Source of the DNA: Larix kaempferi
Taxonomy: Eukaryota > Streptophyta > Pinopsida > Pinales > Pinaceae
Direction of reading: 5' to 3'
Length of the DNA stretch: 64,000 nt
NCBI GenBank assembly: GCA_027924585.1
Contig: BSBM01000076.1
Location: 2,184,501-2,248,500 of the forward strand
Made by a program: the position numbers and the translations under genes. The notes beneath the pieces were generated by a model that was given only the letters and a program-made list of their open reading frames with translations, did no database searches and had not been told where the DNA came from. Numbering within the stretch: the stretch's first letter is position 1; every line of letters begins with the position of its first letter. Below are positions 23,867 through 31,874 of the stretch, piece after piece.

Positions 23867-24610
23867 ATGTTAAGATCCATGCATTTGCAACCTGGTGCTT
23901 CAGAAGTCTTATCAACAAAAGACAAAGTTGATGATGCAATTGATGTTGCATTGTCAAAAAATCATTTGCTACGGTTGGAAGCTTTCCATTTCCAAAATGC
24001 AGATTGCTTGTTCGATTCATTTGCCGTTCTTTTGCATTTTCGATACACATCAATAGATATAAGAGAAGCAATTGTTAACCATTTCTCTCATCAACTGGCT
24101 CAAGGAGATCCTCTTGCAATATCTTCATCAAACTTGGAGCTTTCACCTGATTATTTGTTCCAGCTACATGGTTTAAAAGACAAAAATCTTTATCTACAAC
24201 TGATGTCTCAATCAGCGTACATTTCAGATAATAACAATGCCTGTGGATTATGGGGTGATATATTTTGCATAAAATGGTTTGCAAATTGGTTGAATGCACC
24301 TGTCGTTGTTTGGTCTTTCTCAACAAAAAGAAGATATCTCTACTTCAATTCCACTCTTCCTGGTTATTGCTATAACATTTTATTTCATGATCATATACCT
24401 TCTGCTGGTCACTTTGAACCATTGTTAGCTTGCAAATCATGTGTCATTGAAAATATTGCAGCTCAGGAATTATCAATTGACATATTCAACAAATCTTGTC
24501 CAGAAACTTGGACAGAGATTCAATGTTTAGACAAATACTTGTACAACAGGATCTTGACATCTTCTCAACCATTCAAGGCCATTGTGCAGACTCTTTGTTT
24601 GAATCAATAG
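23867..24610 (+). CDS. OTU-like cysteine protease domain of Helentron (OTU1)
   Basis: OTU proteases cleave ubiquitin-like linkages; their role in Helentrons is unknown. The 247-residue frame shows NADCLFDSF with the presumed catalytic Cys47, then WGDIFCIKWFANWLNAPVVVW, typical of the OTU core, and HDHIPSAGHFEPLL with the presumed catalytic His182. The start ATG at 23867 follows a TTCAAGTGAC leader and is conserved in the upstream partial duplicate, which supports it. The frame runs out at 24610, and homology continues in another frame from about 24540, so the natural protein was probably longer and joined to OTU2 (a frameshift or an unrecognised intron between them). Domain-level assignment is by motif and order. 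Confidence 0.75.
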   Translation: MLRSMHLQPGASEVLSTKDKVDDAIDVALSKNHLLRLEAFHFQNADCLFDSFAVLLHFRYTSIDIREAIVNHFSHQLAQGDPLAISSSNLELSPDYLFQLHGLKDKNLYLQLMSQSAYISDNNNACGLWGDIFCIKWFANWLNAPVVVWSFSTKRRYLYFNSTLPGYCYNILFHDHIPSAGHFEPLLACKSCVIENIAAQELSIDIFNKSCPETWTEIQCLDKYLYNRILTSSQPFKAIVQTLCLNQ

Positions 24611-25194
24611 CAAAGTTGTCTAACATCTTTGACACAAGTAGTCTTCGAAAGACAATAGCCCAAACCTTCTTCAATTGCATACAATCCAATGACAATACAG
24701 CATTCAAATGTTTGTTTACATACTTGCCATTGTCTATGGTAAATGAAACTTGTACTATTTCTAGTTGGCAAACATTTGTCTTAAATTTGGCTGAGCCTTT
24801 TAGCATTGGGCATATAGAAGGTTGTAAATTTGCAATTCAATGGATGTGTGAGATGTTGAAAATAAATATTTCGATTTGGGACACATGTTCTTGCAATATT
24901 CAGGACCAATATCAATCAACAAAAAGATCTACGAAAGACATTTTCCTGTTGCAACATGCAAGATGTAAAGGTCATTTGCATTTCCATCCACTAGTTAAAA
25001 AAACTTTCAGAAAGGTTCTTTCAACAAGGAAACAACAATGTCAAATGACTTGTACATTGATGCAAATAATAACAACAAGATCAATCAATCAAAAATTCCT
25101 TCCACTCATAACATCAATAGAACATATTCAACAGATACACAAACACAACACAAAAGAAAAACATATGACAATTTACAAAAACATTGTCAAATGA
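24496..25194 (+). pseudogene. Second OTU-like domain (OTU2), catalytic Cys replaced by Ser
   Basis: A second copy of the OTU fold follows directly: GHCADSLFESIAKL aligns with NADCLFDSFAVL of OTU1, TSSLRKTIAQTFF with TSIDIREAIVNHF, GCKFAIQWMCEMLKINISIW with DIFCIKWFANWLNAPVVVW, and GHLHFHPLV with GHFEPLL. At the catalytic position a TCT serine (24592-24594) stands where OTU1 has cysteine, while the His is kept, so this domain is a likely pseudo-enzyme or a decayed copy. The ATG at 24496 is probably not a true start; the frame is more likely a continuation of OTU1. It ends where the 328-bp duplicated zone begins. Confidence 0.65.
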
Positions 25195-25496
25195 AAAAAC
25201 AAATGATACAGAATACAAAGACATTGGACATACAAAAAAATATGTCTAATATCAATGTAGACTGGGTCAATGAAAATATCGACATACTTGGGCAAAATGC
25301 AAAGCGAGTATTAAAGAATCTTCGCTCAATAAAAAGTCATATGCGTTTTGCAACAATGGAAAAGTCCAAAAAACAAAAACAAAAACAAAAACCAGAACAA
25401 GCCAATATCAACCAATCAAATTTTCTTCCTAGTCATAGTGTCAATACAACATATCCAACAGATATACAAAGACAACCAAAAAAAATAAAAAAATGA
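25038..25496 (+). pseudogene. Rep N-terminal extension, first tandem copy
   Basis: This Asn/Lys/Gln-rich 152-residue frame reads MSNDLYIDANNNNKINQ, then QMKKQMIQNTKTLDIQKNMSNI, NVDWVNENIDIL and LRSIKSHMRFATMEKSKKQKQ. The second half of the pattern recurs at the start of the next frame (QMIEGTKTFDTEIAM, NVDWCDANINIL, LRSTKNDMRLATMEAFKKQK), because the DNA is duplicated in tandem. It is a low-complexity, basic linker ahead of Rep and ends at 25496. Confidence 0.65.
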
Positions 25497-25716
25497 CAGT
25501 CTACAAAAACATTGTCAAATGAAAAAACAAATGATAGAGGGTACAAAGACATTTGACACAGAAATAGCTATGACTGGCATCAATGTAGACTGGTGCGATG
25601 CAAACATCAATATACTTCAGCATAGTGCAAAGCAACCATTCAAGAACCTTCGCTCAACAAAAAATGATATGCGTCTTGCAACAATGGAAGCTTTCAAAAA
25701 ACAAAAAGCAGAACAA
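25070..25716 (+). repeat. Tandem duplication, 328-bp period, in the Rep leader
   Basis: ACATTGTCAAATGAAAAAAC occurs at 25181 and 25509, and matching sequence runs from about 25070-25390 to 25398-25716 at the same 328-bp spacing. As 328 is not a multiple of three, the two units are in different frames (first unit in the 25038 frame, second in the 25519 frame), which breaks the reading of the Rep N-terminus. Confidence 0.85.
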
Positions 25717-27615
25717 GCCATTGTTCAATATTTAAAAGCAATTGAAGATACACCTACGAATGCATGTTGCATATGCAAATGCTTGCATTTTAGAAAAGAC
25801 ATACGTCGCATCAATGAGAAAACGCTATTTTCATTGAACTCATTGCCTTGGATGGGTATGACAGCTTCTTTTGCGCTTGACCTATACATTTGCAAATTTT
25901 GCAAAAAAAATGTATCCAATAGAGAGATTCCTGTATTTGCGGTTCCATTAAATATTCAACGTAACACTCCATTGGCATCTGTAGATATGTTAACACCATT
26001 GGAAGAACGCCTTGTGTCTCCAAGAATTGCATTTTCTCAGATACGTCAACTTGGTTACAAACGGGCTCAATTAGGCTTGGCTGGCGCAATTATAAACGTC
26101 CCCTCGTCTTTGGACAAGATACAAAAGGTTTTGCCAAGAAACCTTGATGATGACATGACTATTGGAATTATGTTGAAACGAAGATTGGAATACAAAAATG
26201 CTTACATCTCTGGAAATGTGCGTCCTAATATTGTCATGGTTGCATTGAAAATTCTTTGTACTAGAGATCTTTATAAATTAGAAAAAATTTGTATCGTTTC
26301 TGATTGGGAGGCAAAGTTCACAGAGCTAGCAACGAAAGAGGCTATTGACTTTCCATTTGACAATTGCACTGATGACGAAAACAGCTCCACAAGTTCGGAT
26401 AAAAGCAATAAGAATATTTCCGATGCAGAGTTTGATCCAATGACAGAAACATTGGTCCATGGGTATGCCGAGACACATGTTATTGATGATTTGAGTAGCA
26501 AGCTTCTAGAAATTGCACCTGTTGAAAACCAGAAGCCTCTAGGCATTTTCCAGGACAAATTCTCTGAAGAGCTTAATTTCCCAACACTTTTCTATGGATG
26601 TAGTCGCCCAGATGACATCTACAAGCGGTATCGACATCAGCAAATATTCCAATGGGAGCTAGAACATGAAAGTATGGCTTTTGAAGCTCATTCTACAAAC
26701 TTGTTCTTTAAGACAATCAAAGTACTGATACAACAAATTTCCAATGCTGCATGGATATCCATTCGCATAGGTGAATTGAAAGGGAAAAAACTGAAAGCAA
26801 AAGATGTCAAGTCACAAAGCAATCTTGAAAACATTGTAAAGTCTCCAATTGCATTTCGTACTTTGAGAACTATTCGAACATCTCCAGACTATTTTGAAAA
26901 CATGAGAAAAGATATTTTTTCAATGGTTAGGCAACTAGGCCCACCAACTTTCTTTGTTAGCTTCACTTCTGCAGAACATATATGGAAACCATTGTGCAAT
27001 GCTTTACAACATCTTCAAACAAAAAATGATTGCAATTCCACATTATTTCCCTCGCAAAATGATATCGATGATTTGATTAGAAACCATCCTGTCATTTGTA
27101 GTCGCTATTATAGACACAAAATGAACTCGCTGAAGTCATTGATATTGAAAAACAACTCTCTCTTTGGAACCGTGAATGATTACTTTTTCACAACTGAATT
27201 TCAACAAAGAGGAAATGAACATGATCATGGTCTTCTTTGGATTGAGAATGCACCAGTATATGGTAAAAATACTGAGCATGAAATAACAACTTTTGTTGAC
27301 AAATATATTTCAACAGATTCTTCTTTGCTTACTGAAGAATTAAAAAAGATTCAAACCCATCGACACACACGTGCATGTAGAAAACATCAACAGTCTAGAT
27401 GCAGATTCCGATTTCCTATGTTTTCGATCGATGCCACAACAATTTTAGAGCCCATTGACAATGAACTAAACAATCTCGATGAAAAAACAAAACTCCTTAC
27501 TTCTGCTCTTGAATCCAAGCAATATGAGAAAACCATATGCTTTGAATCATTTCTTCAAATGTTGAACTTGGACAAAGACAAGTACATTTTGCTATTACAG
27601 TCCTTGATTAGCTAA
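25519..27615 (+). CDS. Helentron Rep (HUH nuclease part), N-terminal and core
   Basis: Rep nicks single-stranded DNA to start rolling-circle transposition. The 698-residue frame begins with the duplicated basic leader, then a Cys-rich module (ACCICKCL ... ICKFCKKN) that may bind zinc, the Helitron-like stretch GPPTFFVSFTSAEHIWKPL and the HUH motif EFQQRGNEHDHGLLWI with His568 and His570 intact. It ends with the LLTEELKKIQTHRHTRACRKH region, which has Cys and His typical of Rep. The stop TAA at 27613-27615 is premature: the same frame continues after it (PTLLLKRHPADIWINPFAKN) straight into the Y2 tyrosines. So this frame and the next were one RepHel protein separated by a single nonsense codon. 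The true start could lie upstream of the duplication. Confidence 0.8.
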   Translation: MKKQMIEGTKTFDTEIAMTGINVDWCDANINILQHSAKQPFKNLRSTKNDMRLATMEAFKKQKAEQAIVQYLKAIEDTPTNACCICKCLHFRKDIRRINEKTLFSLNSLPWMGMTASFALDLYICKFCKKNVSNREIPVFAVPLNIQRNTPLASVDMLTPLEERLVSPRIAFSQIRQLGYKRAQLGLAGAIINVPSSLDKIQKVLPRNLDDDMTIGIMLKRRLEYKNAYISGNVRPNIVMVALKILCTRDLYKLEKICIVSDWEAKFTELATKEAIDFPFDNCTDDENSSTSSDKSNKNISDAEFDPMTETLVHGYAETHVIDDLSSKLLEIAPVENQKPLGIFQDKFSEELNFPTLFYGCSRPDDIYKRYRHQQIFQWELEHESMAFEAHSTNLFFKTIKVLIQQISNAAWISIRIGELKGKKLKAKDVKSQSNLENIVKSPIAFRTLRTIRTSPDYFENMRKDIFSMVRQLGPPTFFVSFTSAEHIWKPLCNALQHLQTKNDCNSTLFPSQNDIDDLIRNHPVICSRYYRHKMNSLKSLILKNNSLFGTVNDYFFTTEFQQRGNEHDHGLLWIENAPVYGKNTEHEITTFVDKYISTDSSLLTEELKKIQTHRHTRACRKHQQSRCRFRFPMFSIDATTILEPIDNELNNLDEKTKLLTSALESKQYEKTICFESFLQMLNLDKDKYILLLQSLIS

Positions 27616-30600
27616 CCCACTCTACTGCTAAAAAGACATCCAGCCGATATTTGGATAAATCCATTTGCAAAGAACATTCCAAAATTGTGGCAAGCAAATA
27701 CTGATGCTCAATTCATTTTAGATGCTTATGCTACGACAACATATGTAACTTCATATATTACAAAACTAGACAGACCTATGACAAAGGCATTAAAAAAGAT
27801 CAAGGAAGGGTCGATTGCAAACAAATCCGGACAACTTGAAACAATACGCAAATTAGGAAACACACTCTTAAACATGCAACAAATGTCAATTAGACAAGCG
27901 GTCCATATCATTCTCTCTTTGCCTTTGCATTCATCATCAAGAAAAACAATTTTCATCAACACTGCTCCTGACGATAAACGAGTCGTTGCATTGAAAAAAC
28001 CATCTCTATTGAAAAAAGAATCAGATGAATCTGAAGACATACTTTGTCCTTCAATAATAGATAGATACATTGAACATCCTAATGAACTTGAAACTCTTAG
28101 TCTTGCTGAATATGCTTCCTTTTATTGCTTCATAGACGGAAAAACAATCAAAAGAAATAGACCATGCATTATTCGATATATTCGATATAGACAAGAAAAA
28201 GATCCAGAAAACTTCGCCCGGGAGAAGCTATTGCTTTTTGTCCATTTTAGACACCTGGACAATTTTCTAACTCATTCACTCCGAACTTGGACACAAGCAT
28301 ATGAGCAATACAAGTTACAAATATCAATTATCGAGCAAAAATTCTTCCCTAAAGCAACAAGCAAATGGGGTGACCTTGACATTGCAAAGGATATTGTTGA
28401 AACACAATTGGAACTTGCTAATTCGTCTAAAGCAACGTCGGAACCCATTCATGATACCATGGCTTTTCAAAAAATTGATATCCATAATGATCTTGTTCAT
28501 AAAAAAAAAACTACTTTGCAACAAGATCTAAACCTTTGCAATTTCAAAGAAAAACCTTTTGTCCCTAACATGGAACAATATATTGCAACAAGAAGAAACC
28601 TAAACAATGAACAACAGTCTATAGTAAAAGAGATTGTTACTAGAAAAAAAACCAATCCTTCCAAGCCAATATATTTATTCCTAACAGGAAGTGCTGGTAC
28701 AGGAAAAACACACACTGCAAAAGCCCTTTTCAATGCTCTTGTTCTATTGTATGATAAAGCACTTGGAAGTGACCCATTGAAAAGGAAAGGGCTCATTGCA
28801 GCACTTACTAGAAAAGCAGCATACAATGTTGACGGGATCACTATCCATTCTGCTTTTAAACTTCCCCTGAATTCTGGCAACTTGCTCCCATTAAGTTCAA
28901 ATACATTAGATATTCTTGCAAAAGACTTTGATCAACTTCAAGTGTTGCTGCTTGATGAAGTGTCTTTAATAGGTTCGCATATGCTTTATAACATAGACAA
29001 ACGTATGCGCGAAATCAAGCATTCTCCAAAAAATCCATTTGGAAATGTTGATATCATTTTCTGTGGTGATTTATTTCAAGCTGAACCTGTACATGATTCT
29101 TGGATTTTTGAATTTCCAACTTTCCGACGAGAAAAGTTCCCATATAGTTTTTGGCTTGACAACATAAAATATTATGAACTTACCAAAGTTGTTAGACAAG
29201 AAAATGACATTTTCATATCAATTTTAAATAGAATCAGAAAAGGCCTACAATCAACTAGTGACATTCAATATTTAAATGCACATTGCCATAGACCAGCACC
29301 TATTGATCCGACATTTCCATACTTGTATTATCGAAACAAAGATGTCGATTTCCACAATTCAAAAATGTTGTCACATGTAGAAACAGAAGCATTCACATTC
29401 ATAGCATACGACAGCAAAATTGATGAAGCTGACGTCAATTATGAATGGCAAAAAACAAATCAACTTCCCCAATCAATTGTATTGAAAAAAAACATGCTTG
29501 TTGAATTGATTGGTGGAAACTATCTCATTGAAGATGGACTTGTAAATGGAACGGAAGCTATTTTTCGGCACTACGACAAAACCTCCTCAGACGTTATCTG
29601 GCTTGAGTTTCCTAGTCCAAAGATAGGTGCAATTACACGTGATAATATGCATTGTCTATACAGCAATTCAATAAACCATACTTGGACACCTATCAAAAGA
29701 ATATCAACACAAATCTTGGTTGGCAATAAAAGAAATTTTATTAGGATACAATTTCCAGTTCAATTAGCATGTGCTAGAACAATCCATAGAGCACAAGGTT
29801 TGACACTTGAAAAAGTTGCATTTGATCCAAAAGGGGTTACAAGGCATGGGCTTGTTTACAATGCACTTTCTCGTGTAAAAACCATTGAATGTCTCTATCT
29901 TGTAAACAAATTAGAACAAAAAAACTTTAGTGTTTCATCAAAAGTACTTGTCGAATCAGCTAGATTAATAAAAGATGCATCATTGCAATTTCAATATGGT
30001 CTAAAGTCAATTCCTTGTAATCAACATCTTATTATATGTTCGCTTAATACACGTAGTATGGTCCTGCACATTGAGGACATTGCACATGACACTGAACTAT
30101 TAGAATCACACATTCTATTCCTGCAAGAAACTCATTTGCATTCGCCTCCCATGCACACAATATTTGCAAACCAATACACGTGCATTGCAACTTATTCAGT
30201 GCATGGTCTCGTAATAGCTGTCAAAAAAGGAATTTCGATCTTGCAGACCGCAACGTACAATGGAAAATTTGTTGAAGCAATTGTCGTTGATCTTAAACTT
30301 CGTAACAACACCATGAAGATTATAAATATATATATCAAACCAAATACTGTATTTGACAAAGTCAATTGTGCACTCAATTGCATTTTGTCAGAAAACAATA
30401 ATATGGAAATGCCTATTGTCCTTGTCAGTGACTTCAACATTGACATCTTGAAGGAAACAATGACTAAAAAATTGATCCAGTCATATATGCAGGCAAAAAA
30501 ACTGAAGTTGAAAACAAATCATATCACAACTAGCTATGATTCCATGATTGATCATTTTTGGACAAATTTAGATCTTGATACAATTTCATTTACTATCTCA

Positions 30601-30660
30601 GATGCATATTGGTCTGACCATTTTAGCTGTTTTTTATCGATTCCTTTTGATTCAGTATAA
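27616..30660 (+). CDS. Helentron RepHel C-terminal part: Y2 Rep motif, PIF1-like helicase, EEP endonuclease
   Basis: The open part has no ATG near its start and continues Rep in frame after the TAA. It opens with NPFAKNIPKLWQANTDAQF and the Y2 motif TYVTSYITK, whose tyrosines (codons at 27742 and 27754) are four residues apart as in Helitron Rep. The helicase follows: Walker A GSAGTGKT (28687-28710), Walker B LLLDEVSL, IIFCGDLFQAEP, and the late motifs CARTIHRAQGLTLEKVAF and ALSRVKTIECLYLV. From about 30028 an exonuclease-endonuclease-phosphatase domain is fused: ICSLNTRSM, FLQETHL (Glu, codon 30127), VLVSDFNIDI (Asp, 30430), SMIDHFW and YWSDHFSCF (Asp-His, 30616-30621). The EEP residues expected for metal binding and catalysis are present. 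It ends at TAA 30658-30660. Confidence 0.88.
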   Translation, partial: PTLLLKRHPADIWINPFAKNIPKLWQANTDAQFILDAYATTTYVTSYITKLDRPMTKALKKIKEGSIANKSGQLETIRKLGNTLLNMQQMSIRQAVHIILSLPLHSSSRKTIFINTAPDDKRVVALKKPSLLKKESDESEDILCPSIIDRYIEHPNELETLSLAEYASFYCFIDGKTIKRNRPCIIRYIRYRQEKDPENFAREKLLLFVHFRHLDNFLTHSLRTWTQAYEQYKLQISIIEQKFFPKATSKWGDLDIAKDIVETQLELANSSKATSEPIHDTMAFQKIDIHNDLVHKKKTTLQQDLNLCNFKEKPFVPNMEQYIATRRNLNNEQQSIVKEIVTRKKTNPSKPIYLFLTGSAGTGKTHTAKALFNALVLLYDKALGSDPLKRKGLIAALTRKAAYNVDGITIHSAFKLPLNSGNLLPLSSNTLDILAKDFDQLQVLLLDEVSLIGSHMLYNIDKRMREIKHSPKNPFGNVDIIFCGDLFQAEPVHDSWIFEFPTFRREKFPYSFWLDNIKYYELTKVVRQENDIFISILNRIRKGLQSTSDIQYLNAHCHRPAPIDPTFPYLYYRNKDVDFHNSKMLSHVETEAFTFIAYDSKIDEADVNYEWQKTNQLPQSIVLKKNMLVELIGGNYLIEDGLVNGTEAIFRHYDKTSSDVIWLEFPSPKIGAITRDNMHCLYSNSINHTWTPIKRISTQILVGNKRNFIRIQFPVQLACARTIHRAQGLTLEKVAFDPKGVTRHGLVYNALSRVKTIECLYLVNKLEQKNFSVSSKVLVESARLIKDASLQFQYGLKSIPCNQHLIICSLNTRSMVLHIEDIAHDTELLESHILFLQETHLHSPPMHTIFANQYTCIATYSVHGLVIAVKKGISILQTATYNGKFVEAIVVDLKLRNNTMKIINIYIKPNTVFDKVNCALNCILSENNNMEMPIVLVSDFNIDILKETMTKKLIQSYMQAKKLKLKTNHITTSYDSMIDHFWTNLDLDTISFTISDAYWSDHFSCFLSIPFDSV

Positions 30661-31870
30661 TCTACCTACATTGCATATTTCAAAGAATATATGCATGATA
30701 TCGTCCTTGCCTTCTTCTATTTGACTTTTTGAAATTTCAAAGACATTGATTCTCAATTTTTAAAACTAGAAGCAAAAATTTATATAAAAAAGCAAACCAG
30801 CATTTAGCAATTAACTTCTTTCTTTTCTTTTGCAATGAACAAAGTATTGGCCAATTGCCCTGCTTTTTCAACCTCCAATTTTCTTTTTCCTCATGCGTAC
30901 TCTGACATGCTACGCATTATTTTGTAACGATCATTGACTAATATGCATTGACTATTATCTATGCACGATAATTTGGAAAAAAAAATAAACAAAACAAAAC
31001 AAGAGAAAAAAAACACTGTTGCTTTAGCTATAAACATCAAACAATAGCTTTTTGTCTAGTTTTATAGACCACAATCAATGTTTTGTTCTTTTGTAGCATC
31101 ATGTTTCAAATGCACTTACCTAAACTTTTTACAATTTTCTTATTTTATTCATTGGCTACTGTCTAATCAGAAACATTACTCAAACAAACTCCAATGTTAT
31201 GTACTTTTATTGATAGATATTCAAATTATACTTATTGACATCAACACATTTGTTTCTTCTTTTTTATATGCCAAAACCCAATGCAATATCCCCTTCCAAA
31301 ATTCAATTTGATTTAGTCTATATCTATAAAAATTTATGTTTTCCATGTTAGTACTAATGGTTTAAGACCTAGATCATTTTTCAGAATTGATAAAAAAAAA
31401 ACATATTCAGAAGATATAAACAAGAGAAAGAAACTTGCCAGAAGCACACCATTGTTCCAATGACATCTACATTGAACATCCCACCTGCTGAGGCAAATAT
31501 TTCTTCTTCAGAAGACGTTGCAGAGACAGGATCAATTGCAACAGCGTCATTGCTCATCTCCAATACAAAAACAACCATCCCAAAGAGGTTATGTTACTTT
31601 GCATCGAACCTAGTCATTTTTTTTGTCTTAGATTTCTGCTTCTTAATTTTTTTCTCTTCTACTGAAATCTAAGTTAATTCATTTTACCAATTTACTTGTA
31701 CATAATCTATATTCTTTTTCATGTCATTTCCTAAAAGTAATGTAATTTTATGTACATAGCTATCAACAACAGTCAATTGTAAAATCTAATTGATGTTTTC
31801 TATGTTCATCTTCTTATGTTCACAGATTAAAGCAAGCACTTGTTTAGGCATCATCTATTGTAGAATTATG
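30661..31870 (+). other. Spacer between RepHel-EN and RPA genes
   Basis: AT-rich sequence with a poly-A-rich tract near 30975-31015. A short frame at 31460-31590 (MTSTLNIPPAEANISSSEDVAETGS) may be a leading exon of the RPA gene, with an acceptor-like TTCACAG at 31819-31825. In the RPA frame a TAG at 31845-31847 lies between that acceptor and the ATG at 31875, so the link is unproven. Confidence 0.4.
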
Positions 31871-31874
31871 TACT

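Noticed and set aside
26271-28880. Long minus-strand frames within the RepHel region
   Set aside because: They are antisense shadows of the RepHel coding sequence, which carries the recognised motifs on the plus strand.
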